From Streptoalloteichus tenebrarius (GTDB lineage: Bacteria; Actinomycetota; Actinomycetes; Mycobacteriales; Pseudonocardiaceae), in contig NZ_JAMTCP010000002.1 in the NCBI RefSeq assembly GCF_024171885.1, positions 1 to 64,000 of the forward strand: a stretch of DNA of 64,000 bases. Reading direction: 5' to 3'. The position numbers were made by a program, and so were the translations under genes. This document shows positions 35,258-44,773 of this stretch, piece after piece (the stretch's first letter is position 1; every line of letters begins with the position of its first letter). The notes under the pieces were generated by a model, which searched no databases, was not told where the DNA came from, and saw nothing but the letters and a program-made list of their open reading frames with translations.

Positions 35258-36568
35258 GTGGCACCGTCACGTCGTCTCGCCGCCCTCGCCCTCCTCGCCT
35301 CGGTCGGGTCCGGTCTCCTCGGCGCGGCCACGCCGGCCGCCGCCGACCCCGCCGAGGCGGCCCCGACGATCCGCACCGGCTTCGAGTCCAGCAACGGCGC
35401 CCGCTGGACCAGCGCCGCCGAGGAGGACGAGTTCCTCCGCCGCGTCGACGCCGCGAGCGACCGGGTCGTGGTCGAGCGGATCGGCACCACGGTCCAGGGC
35501 CGCCCGTTACGCCTGGTCCGCGTGGGTGACCCGAAGCCGCGCCCCGCCGGCGTGGGGACGACCGCGCTGTTCGTCTGCTCCCAACACGGCGACGAGCCAG
35601 CCGGCCGCGAGGGCTGCCTGAGCACCATCCGCGACCTCGCCCTCAGCCGAGACCCGAAGACCGTCCGTCCGCTGCGCCACACGACCGTGCTGTTCGTGCC
35701 GACGGCCAACCCGGACGGTCGCGAGGCCAACACCCGGGGCAACGCCAACGGCGTCGACATCAACCGGGACCACCTGGCCCTGACCTCGCCCGAGACCCGG
35801 GCCGTCGCCGCGGTGATCCGCGACCACCGGCCCGACGTGATCCACGACCTGCACGAGTACGGCGCCACCCCGCGCTACTACGACAAGGACGTGCTCGCGC
35901 TCTGGCCGAGGAACCTCAACGTGGCCGACGGGGTGCATGACGAGTCGGAGCGGCTGACGCGGGAGTTCGCCCGGCCGGAGGTGGAGCGCGCCGGCTACAG
36001 CACCGGCGTCTACGGCATCTGGACCGACCCCGTCACGGGCGAGCCGGTCAGGCAGGTCGCCGGCGACGGCCAGGAGCGCATCCTGCGCAACACCGCCGGC
36101 CTCAAGCACGCCGTCGGCATGCTGCTGGAGACCAAGGTGAACGCCAGGGACGCCGCCGAGCAGGCCGACCCCGCGCTCAACGCCCGACGCCGGGTCGACT
36201 CCCAGCTCGCCGCCGTGCGCGGGACGCTGCGGATGGCCGAGGAGCGGCGGGCCGCGATCGCGCTGGCGACGGGGCTGAGCCGGGCGACGGCGGTGGCGAA
36301 CCGGGGACCGGTCTTCTTCGGCGGGGCGGACAACGAGCCGCCGGCGCCGACCGACGTCGAGTCGACCCCGCCGTGCGGCTACCGGCTCACCCGCGAGCAG
36401 GTGGCCCAGGTCGGGGACGAGCTGGACCTGCACGGCGTGCTGACCGTCCCGGCGGCGGGTGGCGGGCGGTTCGTGCCGATGCACCAGCCGGCGCGTCGCC
36501 TGGTGCCGTTGCTGCTCGACGCGAGGGCGGAGTTCCACCTGACGTCGGCGGAGGTCGTCCGCTGCTGA
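35258..36568 (+). CDS. Secreted M14-family zinc carboxypeptidase
   Basis: A 436-residue exported protein. A signal peptide (residues 1-30, ending AAAD) precedes an M14 domain. Zinc ligands are visible as HxxE in CSQHGDEPAGREG and a later His in IHDLHEYGA. The substrate-binding segment NPDGREANTRGNANGVDINRD is conserved. The C-terminal ~130 residues are an extension of unknown role. Family role: release of C-terminal amino acids from peptides. AAGGAG precedes the GTG at 35258. Confidence 0.9.
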   Translation: MAPSRRLAALALLASVGSGLLGAATPAAADPAEAAPTIRTGFESSNGARWTSAAEEDEFLRRVDAASDRVVVERIGTTVQGRPLRLVRVGDPKPRPAGVGTTALFVCSQHGDEPAGREGCLSTIRDLALSRDPKTVRPLRHTTVLFVPTANPDGREANTRGNANGVDINRDHLALTSPETRAVAAVIRDHRPDVIHDLHEYGATPRYYDKDVLALWPRNLNVADGVHDESERLTREFARPEVERAGYSTGVYGIWTDPVTGEPVRQVAGDGQERILRNTAGLKHAVGMLLETKVNARDAAEQADPALNARRRVDSQLAAVRGTLRMAEERRAAIALATGLSRATAVANRGPVFFGGADNEPPAPTDVESTPPCGYRLTREQVAQVGDELDLHGVLTVPAAGGGRFVPMHQPARRLVPLLLDARAEFHLTSAEVVRC

Positions 36569-36575
36569 CCTCGCG

Positions 36576-36607
36576 GGCGGACCCGGGCAGCGCTGCCCGG
36601 GTCCGCC
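36576..36607 (+). terminator. 32-base perfect palindrome terminator
   Basis: A 16-bp self-complementary palindrome (36576-36591 with 36592-36607), 8 bases after the carboxypeptidase stop. Confidence 0.7.
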
Positions 36608-36647
36608 AGGGGAAATCCGCTCGCGGGATACCGGAACGCCTGCCATC

Positions 36648-37421
36648 GTGCGCGCCGTGATCGAACAGCACATCGCGGACCGCGTGAGAGTGGACGCCTT
36701 CCCGCGCTCGGCGAAGTACGACCCCCAGTGGCAGCTCGACAACATGATGGGCCCCAACGCGCTGTGGCTGGCGGAGTCCCTGAGCGGGCTCCTCCGGTGG
36801 GAGCCCGGCATGAGGGTGCTCGACCTCGGGTGCGGTCGCGCGATGACCTCGGTCTTCCTGGCCAGGGAGTTCGGCCTCCGCGTGTGGGCGGCGGACCTGT
36901 GGGTGCCGCCGACGGAGAACTGGGAGCGGGTGCGCGAGGCGGGGCTGGCCGACAGCGTCTACCCGGTCCACGTCGAGGCCCACGACATGCCGTTCCCGCA
37001 CGGGTTCTTCGACGCGATCGTGAGCCTGGACTCCTACCACTACTTCGGGACCGACGACCTCTACCTGGAGTACCTGCTGCGCTTCCTCCGCCCCGGCGGC
37101 CAGCTCGGCATCGTCGTGCCCGGCCTGACCGAGGAGCTGTCCGAGGTTCCCGAGTGGCTCGAACCGCACTTCGAGCCCGAGTTCTGGTCGTTCCACAGCC
37201 CCGAGTGGTGGCGACGGCACTGGTCCCGCTGGGGGACGGTCGACGTGCACGTGGCGGACATGCTCCCCGACGGCTGGCGGCACTGGCTGCACTGGGCCGA
37301 GGTGTGCGTGGAGGCCCAGGCGGGACCCCGCCCCGACCTCACCGAGCGCGAGGTGCCGTTGCTGCGGGCCGACGCTGGGCGCACCCTCGGCTTCGCCCGC
37401 GTGGTGGCGACGAAGCGCTGA
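36648..37421 (+). CDS. SAM-dependent methyltransferase
   Basis: A 257-residue class I methyltransferase. Motif I is VLDLGCGRAMTSVFLA (about residues 57-72), the acidic end of strand 2 is AADLW, and motif III/IV lies around FDAIVSLDSYHYFG and FLRPGGQLGIVVPG. The C-terminal third is unusually Trp-rich (WSFHSPEWWRRHWSRWG, WRHWLHWAEV), suggesting a hydrophobic or aromatic acceptor; the acceptor is unknown. The GTG at 36648 lacks a clear ribosome-binding site; a GTG at 36657 is possible. Confidence 0.87.
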   Translation: MRAVIEQHIADRVRVDAFPRSAKYDPQWQLDNMMGPNALWLAESLSGLLRWEPGMRVLDLGCGRAMTSVFLAREFGLRVWAADLWVPPTENWERVREAGLADSVYPVHVEAHDMPFPHGFFDAIVSLDSYHYFGTDDLYLEYLLRFLRPGGQLGIVVPGLTEELSEVPEWLEPHFEPEFWSFHSPEWWRRHWSRWGTVDVHVADMLPDGWRHWLHWAEVCVEAQAGPRPDLTEREVPLLRADAGRTLGFARVVATKR

Positions 37422-37439
37422 CGGAGCGCTGGCCGGGCC

Positions 37440-37476
37440 GGGGCCGTGCGCGACGCGGGAGCGAGCGCACGGCCCC
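37440..37476. terminator. 12-bp hairpin between convergent genes
   Basis: Arms 37440-37451 and 37465-37476 are perfectly complementary. It separates the methyltransferase from the convergent fadD gene. Confidence 0.65.
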
Positions 37477-37483
37477 GCCGGCG

Positions 37484-39286
37484 TCACTTCGCGTAGATCG
37501 CGGCGATGTCCTCGGCGTAGGTCGAGGCCACCACGTTGCGCCGCAGCTTCAGGCTTGGGGTCAGCTCGCCGCCGGTCTCGGTGAAGTCGACCGGCAGGAT
37601 GCGGAACTTCTTGATCGACTCGGCGTGGGAGACCGCCTTGTTGGCCTCGTCCACCGCGGCCTGGATCTCCGCCCGCAGGTCGGGGTCGTCGACCAGGTCG
37701 GCCACCTCGGCCTCGGCCGGCTTGCCGTGCCGCTCCTTCCACGCGGGGAAGAACTCCGGGTCGATGGTGATCAGCGCGCCGATGAACGGCTGCTTGTCGC
37801 CGACGACCATGCACTGGCTGATCAGCGGGTGGACCCGGAGCCGGTCCTCCAGCACCGCCGGGGCCACGTTCTTGCCGCCGGCGGTGACGATGATCTCCTT
37901 CTTGCGCCCGGTGATGCGCAGGAAGCCCTCGTCGTCCAGCTCGCCGAGGTCGCCGGTGTGGAACCAGCCGTCCTCCAGCGCGTCCCTGGTGGCCTGCTCG
38001 TTGTTGCGGTACGAGCGGAAGACCACCTCGCCCTTGACCAGCACCTCGCCGTCCTCGGCGATGCGCACGGCGGTGCCGGCGATGGGCCGGCCCACGGTGC
38101 CGATCCGCAGCGCCTGCGGCGTGTTCACGCAGGCCGCGGCGCTGGTCTCGGTGAGGCCGTAGCCCTCGAAGACGGTCAGGCCCGCGCCGCGGAAGAAGTG
38201 CGCGAGCCGGTCGCCCAGCGGAGCCCCGCCGGAGACCGCCGCCACGCACCGCCCACCCAGCGCCGCGCGCAGCTTGCCGTAGACGAGCTTGTCGAACAGC
38301 AGGTGCTTCAGCTTCAGGCCCAGCCCGACGGAGCCGCGGTCGCGCGCCTCGCTGTAGGCGACGGCCGTCTCCTCGGCGATGTCGAAGATTCGGCCCTTGC
38401 CGGTGGAGTGCGCCTTCTGCTTGGCCGCGTTGTAGACCTTCTCGAACACGCGCGGCACGGCGACGACGAAGTTGGGCCGGAACGTGCCGAGGTCGGTGGC
38501 CAGGTTCTTGATGTCCGGGGTGTGGCCGACCGTGGCCCTGGCGTAGACGCAACAGATGGTGATCGCCCTGGCCAGCACGTGGGCCAGCGGCAGGAACATG
38601 AGCAGGGAGCTGCCCGGCGCCATGAGCTGCGGGAACGCCGCGACGTCCGAGCGGACCTCGCCGAGCAGGTTGCGGTGGCTCAGCTCGCAGCCCTTGGGGC
38701 GGCCGGTGGTGCCGGAGGTGTAGATGATCGTCGCGAGGTCGTCGGCCCTGACCGTGCGGCGGCGGGTGTGCACCTCGGAGTCGGACAGGTCGGCGCCCAG
38801 CGCGGTCAGCTCCTCGACGGCGGTCGGGCCGTCCCCGCCCTCGATCTGCCAGAGGTGCCGCACCTCGGGCAGCCGGTCCCGCACACCGTCGACGGTGGCC
38901 CGGTGCGCCGGCGTCTCCACGATGACGGCGGTGGCGCCGGAGTCGGACAGGATCCACTCCACCTGCTCGGGGGAGGAGGTCTCGTAGACGGGGACGGTGG
39001 CGCAGCCGGCGGCCCAGACGGCGAAGTCGATCAGCGTCCACTCGTAGCGGGTGCGGGCCATGAGCGCGACCCGCTCCCCGGGCTTCACCCCCGCCGCGAC
39101 CAGGCCCTTCGCCACGGCGAGCACCTGGTCGGCGAACTCGCGGGCGGTGACGTCCACCCACGTGCCGTCGATCCGTCGTCGGAAGCTCACGGCGGTGCCG
39201 AAACGCTCCGCGTTCGCCCACACCATGTCGGTGAGGTTCTCCTCATCGGCCACCGGCGTGGTGGCCGGGACGCTGAACTCACGCAC
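37484..39286 (-). CDS. fadD15: Long-chain acyl-CoA synthetase, FadD15-like
   Basis: A 600-residue AMP-forming ligase that activates fatty acids to acyl-CoA. The ATP-binding signature is YTSGTTGRPKGCELSH, with GYGLTET, TGD (GWFHTGDLG) and the catalytic Lys region near the C-terminus (TPSLKLRRNVV). It is of normal length and cytosolic or membrane-associated. The GTG at 39286 follows GGAGG. In M. tuberculosis the orthologous position (Rv2187, fadD15) flanks the same set of genes seen to the right. Confidence 0.93.
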   Translation of the reverse strand: MREFSVPATTPVADEENLTDMVWANAERFGTAVSFRRRIDGTWVDVTAREFADQVLAVAKGLVAAGVKPGERVALMARTRYEWTLIDFAVWAAGCATVPVYETSSPEQVEWILSDSGATAVIVETPAHRATVDGVRDRLPEVRHLWQIEGGDGPTAVEELTALGADLSDSEVHTRRRTVRADDLATIIYTSGTTGRPKGCELSHRNLLGEVRSDVAAFPQLMAPGSSLLMFLPLAHVLARAITICCVYARATVGHTPDIKNLATDLGTFRPNFVVAVPRVFEKVYNAAKQKAHSTGKGRIFDIAEETAVAYSEARDRGSVGLGLKLKHLLFDKLVYGKLRAALGGRCVAAVSGGAPLGDRLAHFFRGAGLTVFEGYGLTETSAAACVNTPQALRIGTVGRPIAGTAVRIAEDGEVLVKGEVVFRSYRNNEQATRDALEDGWFHTGDLGELDDEGFLRITGRKKEIIVTAGGKNVAPAVLEDRLRVHPLISQCMVVGDKQPFIGALITIDPEFFPAWKERHGKPAEAEVADLVDDPDLRAEIQAAVDEANKAVSHAESIKKFRILPVDFTETGGELTPSLKLRRNVVASTYAEDIAAIYAK

Positions 39287-39390
39287 GTCAACCTCCGAGC
39301 GGTGGGTTACTGGCGGGAAACTTAGCGTGCGGGGACCCGCAGACGATAGGGCTCCGAGGGATCGAAAGCGAGGCGTGGCACCCTTCGCGC

Positions 39391-39825
39391 GTGCCTTCCG
39401 TCGACCTCGTGGACGAGACGTTCGTCGCCGCGCCCCCCGCCGCGGTGGCCGCCGTGTTCGCCGACCCGGTGGCCTGCCGGCGGTTCTGGCCCGACCTGGT
39501 CCTGGACGTCTACGCCGACCGGGGCGCGGAGGGCGTGCGCTGGGCCGTGCGGGGCGCGCTGGTCGGGACCATGGAGGTCTGGCTGGAGCCGGTGCTGGAC
39601 GGCACGGTGCTGCACTACTTCCTGCGGGCCGACGGCGTGGGGCCGGACGGCCGCCCGGCGCCGCTGCCGCTGAGGGCGGCGGCCAGGGAGGCGCGGCGGC
39701 GCCGGCTGGCGGCCAAGGCGGTGGCCTTCGAGGTGAAGGCCGCGCTGGAGGCGGGCAGGGAGGTCGGCTGCCCGCCCGAGTGGCCCGAGGCGGCGGCGGG
39801 GGAGCGCGGGGCCACGGGCGGCTGA
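39391..39825 (+). CDS. SRPBCC-fold protein
   Basis: A 144-residue protein whose N-terminal half has the polyketide cyclase/START pattern (VDETFVAAPPAAVAAVFADPVACRRFWPDL). The second half is a long Arg/Ala-rich helix (LRAAAREARRRRLAAKA). It is divergent from fadD15 over 104 bases. Ligand unknown; these folds usually bind lipids or polyketides, which fits the lipid-related neighbourhood. Confidence 0.78.
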   Translation: MPSVDLVDETFVAAPPAAVAAVFADPVACRRFWPDLVLDVYADRGAEGVRWAVRGALVGTMEVWLEPVLDGTVLHYFLRADGVGPDGRPAPLPLRAAAREARRRRLAAKAVAFEVKAALEAGREVGCPPEWPEAAAGERGATGG

Positions 39826-39881
39826 GCCGTCGGACCCCTCGGCGCGTCGGCCCGGCCGCGCGCCGGTCCTAGGGTGGGGTC

Positions 39882-40670
39882 GTGCGGATCCATGTGGTGT
39901 CGGACGTGCACGGCAACGCCGAGGCGCTGGCCAGGGCCGGCGACGGCGCTGACGCCCTGCTGGTCCTCGGCGACCTGCTGGAGTTCGTCGACTACGAGGA
40001 CCACTCGAAGGGCATCCTCGGCGCGGTGTTCGGTCCGGACCGGGTGGCCCGGTTCGCCCACCTGCGCAACCACGGCGCGCCGGGGGAGGCCGGCCGCTAC
40101 GCGCGGTCGCTGTGGGAGGAGCTGGACGACCCGGGGGCCGTGGTCGAGGCGGCGGTCAGGGAGCAGTACGCGGCGATGTTCGGCGCGTTGACCGCGCCCA
40201 CCTACGCCACCCCGGGCAACGTGGACGCGCCCGCGCTGTGGCCGGAGTTCACCGACCACATCCACGTGCTGGACGGCGAGGTCACCGAGATCGGCGGCCT
40301 GCGGGTGGGCTTCGTCGGCGGCGCGCTGCTGCCGCCCGGCGGCCAGTTGTGGCGACGGAACTCGCCGTGGACGCCGCACCTGAGGACGGTGGAGGACTTC
40401 GCGGCGGCCGTGGACCGCCTCCACGGCGTCGACGTGCTGTGCAGCCACATCCCGCCGGCGGTGGCCGAGTTGACCTACGACGTGCTGGCCCGCAAGGACG
40501 AGCTGGGCTCGACGCACCTGCTGGAGCTGATCCACCGCGAGCGGCCCCGGTGGTCGCTGTTCGGCCACGTGCACCAGCCGCTGGCCCGGCGGGTGCGGGT
40601 CGGGCACACCGAGTGCGTCAACGTCGGCCACTTCCGCCGGACCGGGGTGCCGTTCGTCCTGCACTGGTGA
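39882..40670 (+). CDS. Metallophosphoesterase
   Basis: A 262-residue calcineurin-like phosphoesterase. All five motifs are present: SDVHGN (start), LGDLLE, GNVDAP, CSHIPP and GHVHQP, so the two-metal centre should be intact. The substrate is unknown. The GTG at 39882 has no Shine-Dalgarno, but TAGGGT at 39870-39875 lies 7 bases before it, so the mRNA is probably leaderless. Confidence 0.9.
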   Translation: MRIHVVSDVHGNAEALARAGDGADALLVLGDLLEFVDYEDHSKGILGAVFGPDRVARFAHLRNHGAPGEAGRYARSLWEELDDPGAVVEAAVREQYAAMFGALTAPTYATPGNVDAPALWPEFTDHIHVLDGEVTEIGGLRVGFVGGALLPPGGQLWRRNSPWTPHLRTVEDFAAAVDRLHGVDVLCSHIPPAVAELTYDVLARKDELGSTHLLELIHRERPRWSLFGHVHQPLARRVRVGHTECVNVGHFRRTGVPFVLHW

Positions 40671-40768
40671 GCGGCCGGCGGAGGGGTCCCGCGCGCCGCC
40701 GAGGGGCTGCCGTGACGTGCCTCGCCGCGCCGGGGTTGGGGCGGTGGTCGTCGCGGTAACCTGCGGTC

Positions 40769-41221
40769 ATGGCCGACCAGTCCACCCAGTCCATCGTCAT
40801 CGACGCCGTGCCGGAGAAGATCATGGCGGTGATCGCGGACTTCGCGGCGTACCCGGAGTGGGCCAACGGGGTGAAGCGGACCGAGGTGCTGGCGATGGGC
40901 CCGGACGGCAGGGCGGCCCAGGTCCGGTTCGAGCTGGACGCGGGCGTGGTCAAGGACGAGTACGTGCTGGCCTACGAGTGGGCGCCGGACGGGCTGTCGG
41001 TGAGCTGGCACCTGGTGAAGGGCCAGATGCAGAAGGCGCAGCGGGGCAGTTACGTGCTGGAGCCGAGCCAGACCGGGTCCGGCGTGGCGACGAAGGTGAC
41101 GTACTCGCTCACCGTCGACCTGGCCATCCCGATGATCGGCCTGTTCAAGCGCAAGGCCGAGAAGATGATCATGGACACCGCGCTGAAGGAGCTGCGGCGG
41201 CACGTCGAGCGGGCCGCCTGA
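40769..41221 (+). CDS. SRPBCC-fold protein, Rv2185c-like
   Basis: A 150-residue START/polyketide-cyclase-fold protein (IVIDAVPEKIMAVIADFAAYPEWANGVK). It matches the mycobacterial Rv2185c type in length and in its position next to the ArsA-like ATPase. Hydrophobic cavity residues suggest a lipid ligand. TAACCT at 40757-40762 ends 6 bases before the ATG and there is no Shine-Dalgarno, again indicating a leaderless mRNA. The ArsA-like gene follows in the same orientation. Confidence 0.88.
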   Translation: MADQSTQSIVIDAVPEKIMAVIADFAAYPEWANGVKRTEVLAMGPDGRAAQVRFELDAGVVKDEYVLAYEWAPDGLSVSWHLVKGQMQKAQRGSYVLEPSQTGSGVATKVTYSLTVDLAIPMIGLFKRKAEKMIMDTALKELRRHVERAA

Positions 41222-41308
41222 CCCTTGCCGTCGGACTCACCGGCCGCGTCGGGCCGGACCGCGCCCCCGGCCCACCCGAATGGCACGGACGGGTGGCCGT
41301 GGCGGAAG

Positions 41309-42544
41309 ATGCGACGCGTGCGCGTCCTGCTGTTCACCGGCAAGGGCGGCGTGGGCAAGACGACCCTCGCCGCCGCCACCGCCGCACACCTGGCCCGCTC
41401 CGGGCGCAAGGTCCTGGTGGTCTCCACCGACCCCGCGCACTCGCTGGCCGACGTCCTCGACGCGCCCGTCGGGCCTGAACCGTCCGAAGTGGATGGTGAG
41501 TCCGGCGTGAGCGCGTCCCATGTGGACAGTCGGGGCCTGGTCGACGACGCCTGGGGGGACCTGCGCCGGCACCTGAGGACGGTCCTCGCCGGGGCCGGCG
41601 TCGACGAGCTGGACGCCGAGGAGCTGACCGTGCTGCCCGGGGTCGAGGAGCTGCTCGCCCTCGCCGAGGTGGAACGGCTGGCCAGGGGCGGCCCGTGGGA
41701 CACCGTGGTCGTGGACTGCGCCCCGACGGCCGAGACCCTGCGGCTGCTCGCCCTGCCCGAGGCGTTCGCCACCTACCTGGAGCGGTTGTTCCCCACACAC
41801 CGCAGGGTCGTGCGGGGCCTGCTCGCCGGGCTCGCCGGCGGCGTCGCCGAGCAGTGGGACGCGGTCGCCGACGCGCTGGGCCGGCTCGCGCGGCGGCTGG
41901 CCGAGCTGCGGGACCTGCTCACCGACCAGGACACCACGAGCGTGCGCCTGGTGCTCACGCCCGAGCGGGTCGTCGCGGCCGAGACCCGCCGCACCCTGAC
42001 CGCGCTCGCGCTCCAGGGCGTCCGGGTCGACGGCCTGGTCGTCAACCGGGTGCTGCCCGACCTCGGCGGCGAGGACTCCCCGGCGGCGCGGTGGCTGCGG
42101 ACCCGACGGGCGGAGCAGGAGGGCGTGCTCGCCGAGCTGCGCGGCGCGGTGGAGCTGGCGGGCCTGGGCGACGCGCCCGTGCGGGTGGTGGAGCACCGGG
42201 CCGCCGAACCCGTCGGCCTGCCGGCGTTGGCGGAGCTGGCCGACCAGCTCTACGGCGGGGACGACCCGCTGGCCGGGCCGGGCGGCCGCCCCCTGGTGTC
42301 GGTCTCCGGCGGCGGCCGGGACCTGGACTCGGAGTTCCACCTGCGGCTGGCGGTGCCGCTGGCCGCCGACACCGCGGTCGACCTGGCCAGGGTGGGCGAC
42401 GACCTCGCGGTCACCGTGGACGGCCGGCGTCGGCTGGTCGCCCTGCCCTCGGTCCTGCGTCGCTGCGTGGTCAGCGACGCGGTCGCCGACGACCACGGAC
42501 TGCTGGTGTCCTTCCGGCCCGATCCCCGGCTGTGGATGCGGTGA
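41309..42544 (+). CDS. ArsA/GET3-like ATPase, Rv2184c-like
   Basis: A 411-residue P-loop ATPase with the deviant Walker A FTGKGGVGKTT, switch I region STDPAHSLADV and the Walker B-like VVVDCAPTAETLRL. This is the anion-transport/tail-anchored protein targeting fold. The arsenite-binding cysteines of true ArsA are not evident, so arsenic resistance is unlikely. The C-terminal ~100 residues form a small beta domain as in the Rv2184c type. Start ATG 41309 is preferred; GTG 41318 or the longer 41225 frame are alternatives. Confidence 0.87.
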   Translation: MRRVRVLLFTGKGGVGKTTLAAATAAHLARSGRKVLVVSTDPAHSLADVLDAPVGPEPSEVDGESGVSASHVDSRGLVDDAWGDLRRHLRTVLAGAGVDELDAEELTVLPGVEELLALAEVERLARGGPWDTVVVDCAPTAETLRLLALPEAFATYLERLFPTHRRVVRGLLAGLAGGVAEQWDAVADALGRLARRLAELRDLLTDQDTTSVRLVLTPERVVAAETRRTLTALALQGVRVDGLVVNRVLPDLGGEDSPAARWLRTRRAEQEGVLAELRGAVELAGLGDAPVRVVEHRAAEPVGLPALAELADQLYGGDDPLAGPGGRPLVSVSGGGRDLDSEFHLRLAVPLAADTAVDLARVGDDLAVTVDGRRRLVALPSVLRRCVVSDAVADDHGLLVSFRPDPRLWMR

Positions 42545-42770
42545 CGATCCTCCCCACGCCGGGAACGGGGAACTCAGGACCCACCGACGTGGAGGGAGGT
42601 CGTGGGTCGGGGCACGGGTCGCGCGGCTCGTCGGCGCCGTCGCCGGAGGCGGTCGACGGCCTGGTCGAGCCCGTGGTCGACCGGGCGGCCGCACCGGTGA
42701 CCGACGTGACGTGCGCTCCCCGACCACGCCGGACGTTCCCGCCGCCGACAACCCGCCGATTGGAGTCTCG

Positions 42771-43238
42771 ATGAACGCGAACAGGCCCCCTGGCGGGGAG
42801 CACGACGACGCGCGCGGTCGCCTGGCCGAGGAGCTGCACGCCCTGGTCGACGCGGTCGCGGACCGGGCCCAGCCCTGGTTGGAGCGGCTGCGCGCGGGCG
42901 GCGGAGCGGCGCACGACACCGGCTCCTGCGGGTGGTGCCCCGTGTGCCAGGGGCTCGCGGTGCTGCGGGGCGAGCGGCCCGAGGTGGCCAGCCGGATCAC
43001 CGAGCAGGTGGCCGGGCTGCTGGCGACCCTGCGGTCCGTGGTCGAGCAGGCGCCGACCGGTGGCCGCCGGCAGGAGCCGGAGGAGCGGACGGCTCCCGAG
43101 CCCGCCACGCCCTCCGCCTCCACCTCCACCGCTACCTCCGCCTCCGCCGACGGCGATCAGTCCGATGTGGAGCCCCGGGTGCGGCGGATCACCGTGCGGC
43201 GCGCCGCCCCGACCAGGGACGGGGGTCCCGAGTGCTGA
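42771..43238 (+). CDS. Small CxxC protein, Rv2183c-like
   Basis: A 155-residue protein. After a helical start (RLAEELHALVDAVADRAQPW) it has one CxxC-type knuckle (SCGWCPVCQG), then a Ser/Thr/Ala low-complexity linker and a basic end (RVRRITVRRAAP). GGAG precedes ATG 42771. The position between the ArsA-like ATPase and later genes matches mycobacterial Rv2183c; function unknown. It overlaps the glucokinase start by 7 bases, so the two are probably coupled. Confidence 0.8.
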   Translation: MNANRPPGGEHDDARGRLAEELHALVDAVADRAQPWLERLRAGGGAAHDTGSCGWCPVCQGLAVLRGERPEVASRITEQVAGLLATLRSVVEQAPTGGRRQEPEERTAPEPATPSASTSTATSASADGDQSDVEPRVRRITVRRAAPTRDGGPEC

Positions 43239-44203
43239 CTGTCGGCATCGACGTGGGCGGCACCAGCGTGCGCGCGGGCGTCGTCGACGCGCGTGGCGCC
43301 GTCCTCGACACGACCAGGGCGCCCACCCCGACCGGCGCCCAGGCGCTGGAGGACGCCATCGTGCACGCGGTCGAGGAACTGGCCGGACGGCACGACGTCG
43401 CCGCCGTCGGGCTGGCCGTCGCCGGGTTCGTCACCGCCGACCGGCGCAGCGTCCGGTTCGCGCCGCACCTGGCGTGGCGGGGAGTGCCCGTGGCCGACCG
43501 CGTGTCCGCCCGGCTCGGGTTGCCCGTCGTGCTGGAACACGACGCCAACGCCGCCGCGCTCGCCGAGTACCGCTTCGGCGCGGCGCGCGGCGCGCACGTC
43601 GCCGTGCTGGTGGCGCTGGGAACGGGGATCGGCGGCGCGTTGCTGGTCGACGGCCGGGTCTTCCGCGGCGCGCACGGCGTGGCCCCCGAACTCGGCCACC
43701 TCCGGCTGGTGCCGGACGGGCGCCCGTGCCCGTGCGGCAAGCGGGGTTGCTGGGAGCGGTATTGCAGCGGCACCGCGTTGGCCGCGACCGCCGTCGAGCT
43801 GCTCGCCGAGTACCCGGCCGCGTCCACCGTGTTGGGCAGGGAGGCGGCGGGCGACCCCCGCGCGGTGACCGGGCGGCGCGTGGCCGGCGCGGCCCGCGAC
43901 GGCGACCCGCTGGCGCAACGCGCGATGACCGACCTCGCCCGCTGGCTGGGGGAGGGGTTGGCCCTGGTCGCCGACGTCTACGACCCGGAGGTCGTGGTGA
44001 TCGGCGGCGGTGTGTCGGAGTCCGCGCCCCTGTTCCTCGACGACGCGCGCCAGCACTACGCGTCGGTGGTCACCGGCGCGGGGCACCGGCCGCTGGCGCG
44101 CATCCGCACCGCGCAGCTCGGCGACGACGCCGGCATCGTCGGGGCCGCCGCGCTCGCCAGGGACGTCGCCATGGACGTCGTCCGCAACGGACGTCCGCGC
44201 TGA
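43232..44203 (+). CDS. glkA: ROK-family glucokinase
   Basis: A 323-residue sugar kinase that phosphorylates glucose at C6 with ATP. The ATP-binding DVGGTSVRAG, the ROK zinc motif (CPCGKRGCWERYCSG), the catalytic Asp in LEHDANAAAL and GTGIGGALLVDG are all intact. The GTG at 43232 overlaps the preceding gene. In Streptomyces the ROK glucokinase GlkA, which mediates glucose repression, occupies a similar neighbourhood, so a regulatory role is possible. Confidence 0.92.
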   Translation: MLTVGIDVGGTSVRAGVVDARGAVLDTTRAPTPTGAQALEDAIVHAVEELAGRHDVAAVGLAVAGFVTADRRSVRFAPHLAWRGVPVADRVSARLGLPVVLEHDANAAALAEYRFGAARGAHVAVLVALGTGIGGALLVDGRVFRGAHGVAPELGHLRLVPDGRPCPCGKRGCWERYCSGTALAATAVELLAEYPAASTVLGREAAGDPRAVTGRRVAGAARDGDPLAQRAMTDLARWLGEGLALVADVYDPEVVVIGGGVSESAPLFLDDARQHYASVVTGAGHRPLARIRTAQLGDDAGIVGAAALARDVAMDVVRNGRPR

Positions 44204-44281
44204 TCCCCGCGCACGCCCGTCGTCACCGATCTTCGTCTCCCGCCGCCTCCGCGAGCGACGAGGGCCGGGCCGCGCGGCGGG

Positions 44282-44773
44282 TCAGACCTGGGCTCCGTCG
44301 TCCCACCCGGAGTCCGGGGGCGGCCCCTGCCGCATCCGCAGGACCAGCCAGCCGATGCCCGCGGTGAGCGAGACCAGGGCCAGGGGCGTCGTGAGCTGGT
44401 GGCTCCACCCCACCAGGGAAGGAACCACGAGGAGCAGCACACCCACGACGAGCAGGGTCAACGCTCCGACCGTCGGCGCGCGCAGCGGCGGCAGCGGGGG
44501 CGGCTCCGGCGGCACGTAGTGCTCGTCGGCGTGGTCCTCGTGGTCCGCGCGGTTCTCGGCCGCCGGCTCGACAGGAGCCGGCTCGGCCCCGGCCAACGCC
44601 CGGTCACCGGCCCCCGCCGCGACGGGGGCGGTGGTGGGCGGCGTGAGGCGCTCGTCGAGCTCGGCGGGGTCCGGCCAGCGCAGCCCGCCCTCCCGTTCGA
44701 GGTCCGCGACGATCTCGGCGAACGCCGCGTCGACGTTCTCCGGGCCGTCCTGGCTGGGGGGTCGTCCGTTCAT
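44282..44773 (-). CDS. Small membrane protein with long acidic N-terminus
   Basis: A 163-residue protein with about 90 soluble, acidic residues (ENVDAAFAEIVADLEREGG) and two C-terminal membrane helices (about 100-120 and 128-147). The layout is common among actinobacterial DUF308-like or uncharacterised membrane proteins. It is convergent with glkA and divergent from plsC. Function unknown. Confidence 0.72.
   Translation of the reverse strand: MNGRPPSQDGPENVDAAFAEIVADLEREGGLRWPDPAELDERLTPPTTAPVAAGAGDRALAGAEPAPVEPAAENRADHEDHADEHYVPPEPPPLPPLRAPTVGALTLLVVGVLLLVVPSLVGWSHQLTTPLALVSLTAGIGWLVLRMRQGPPPDSGWDDGAQV

Noticed and set aside
41309-42544. Arsenite efflux ATPase ArsA
   Set aside because: Single P-loop half only, no arsenite-binding cysteines, no arsB/arsR neighbours; the Rv2184c-like assignment fits better.
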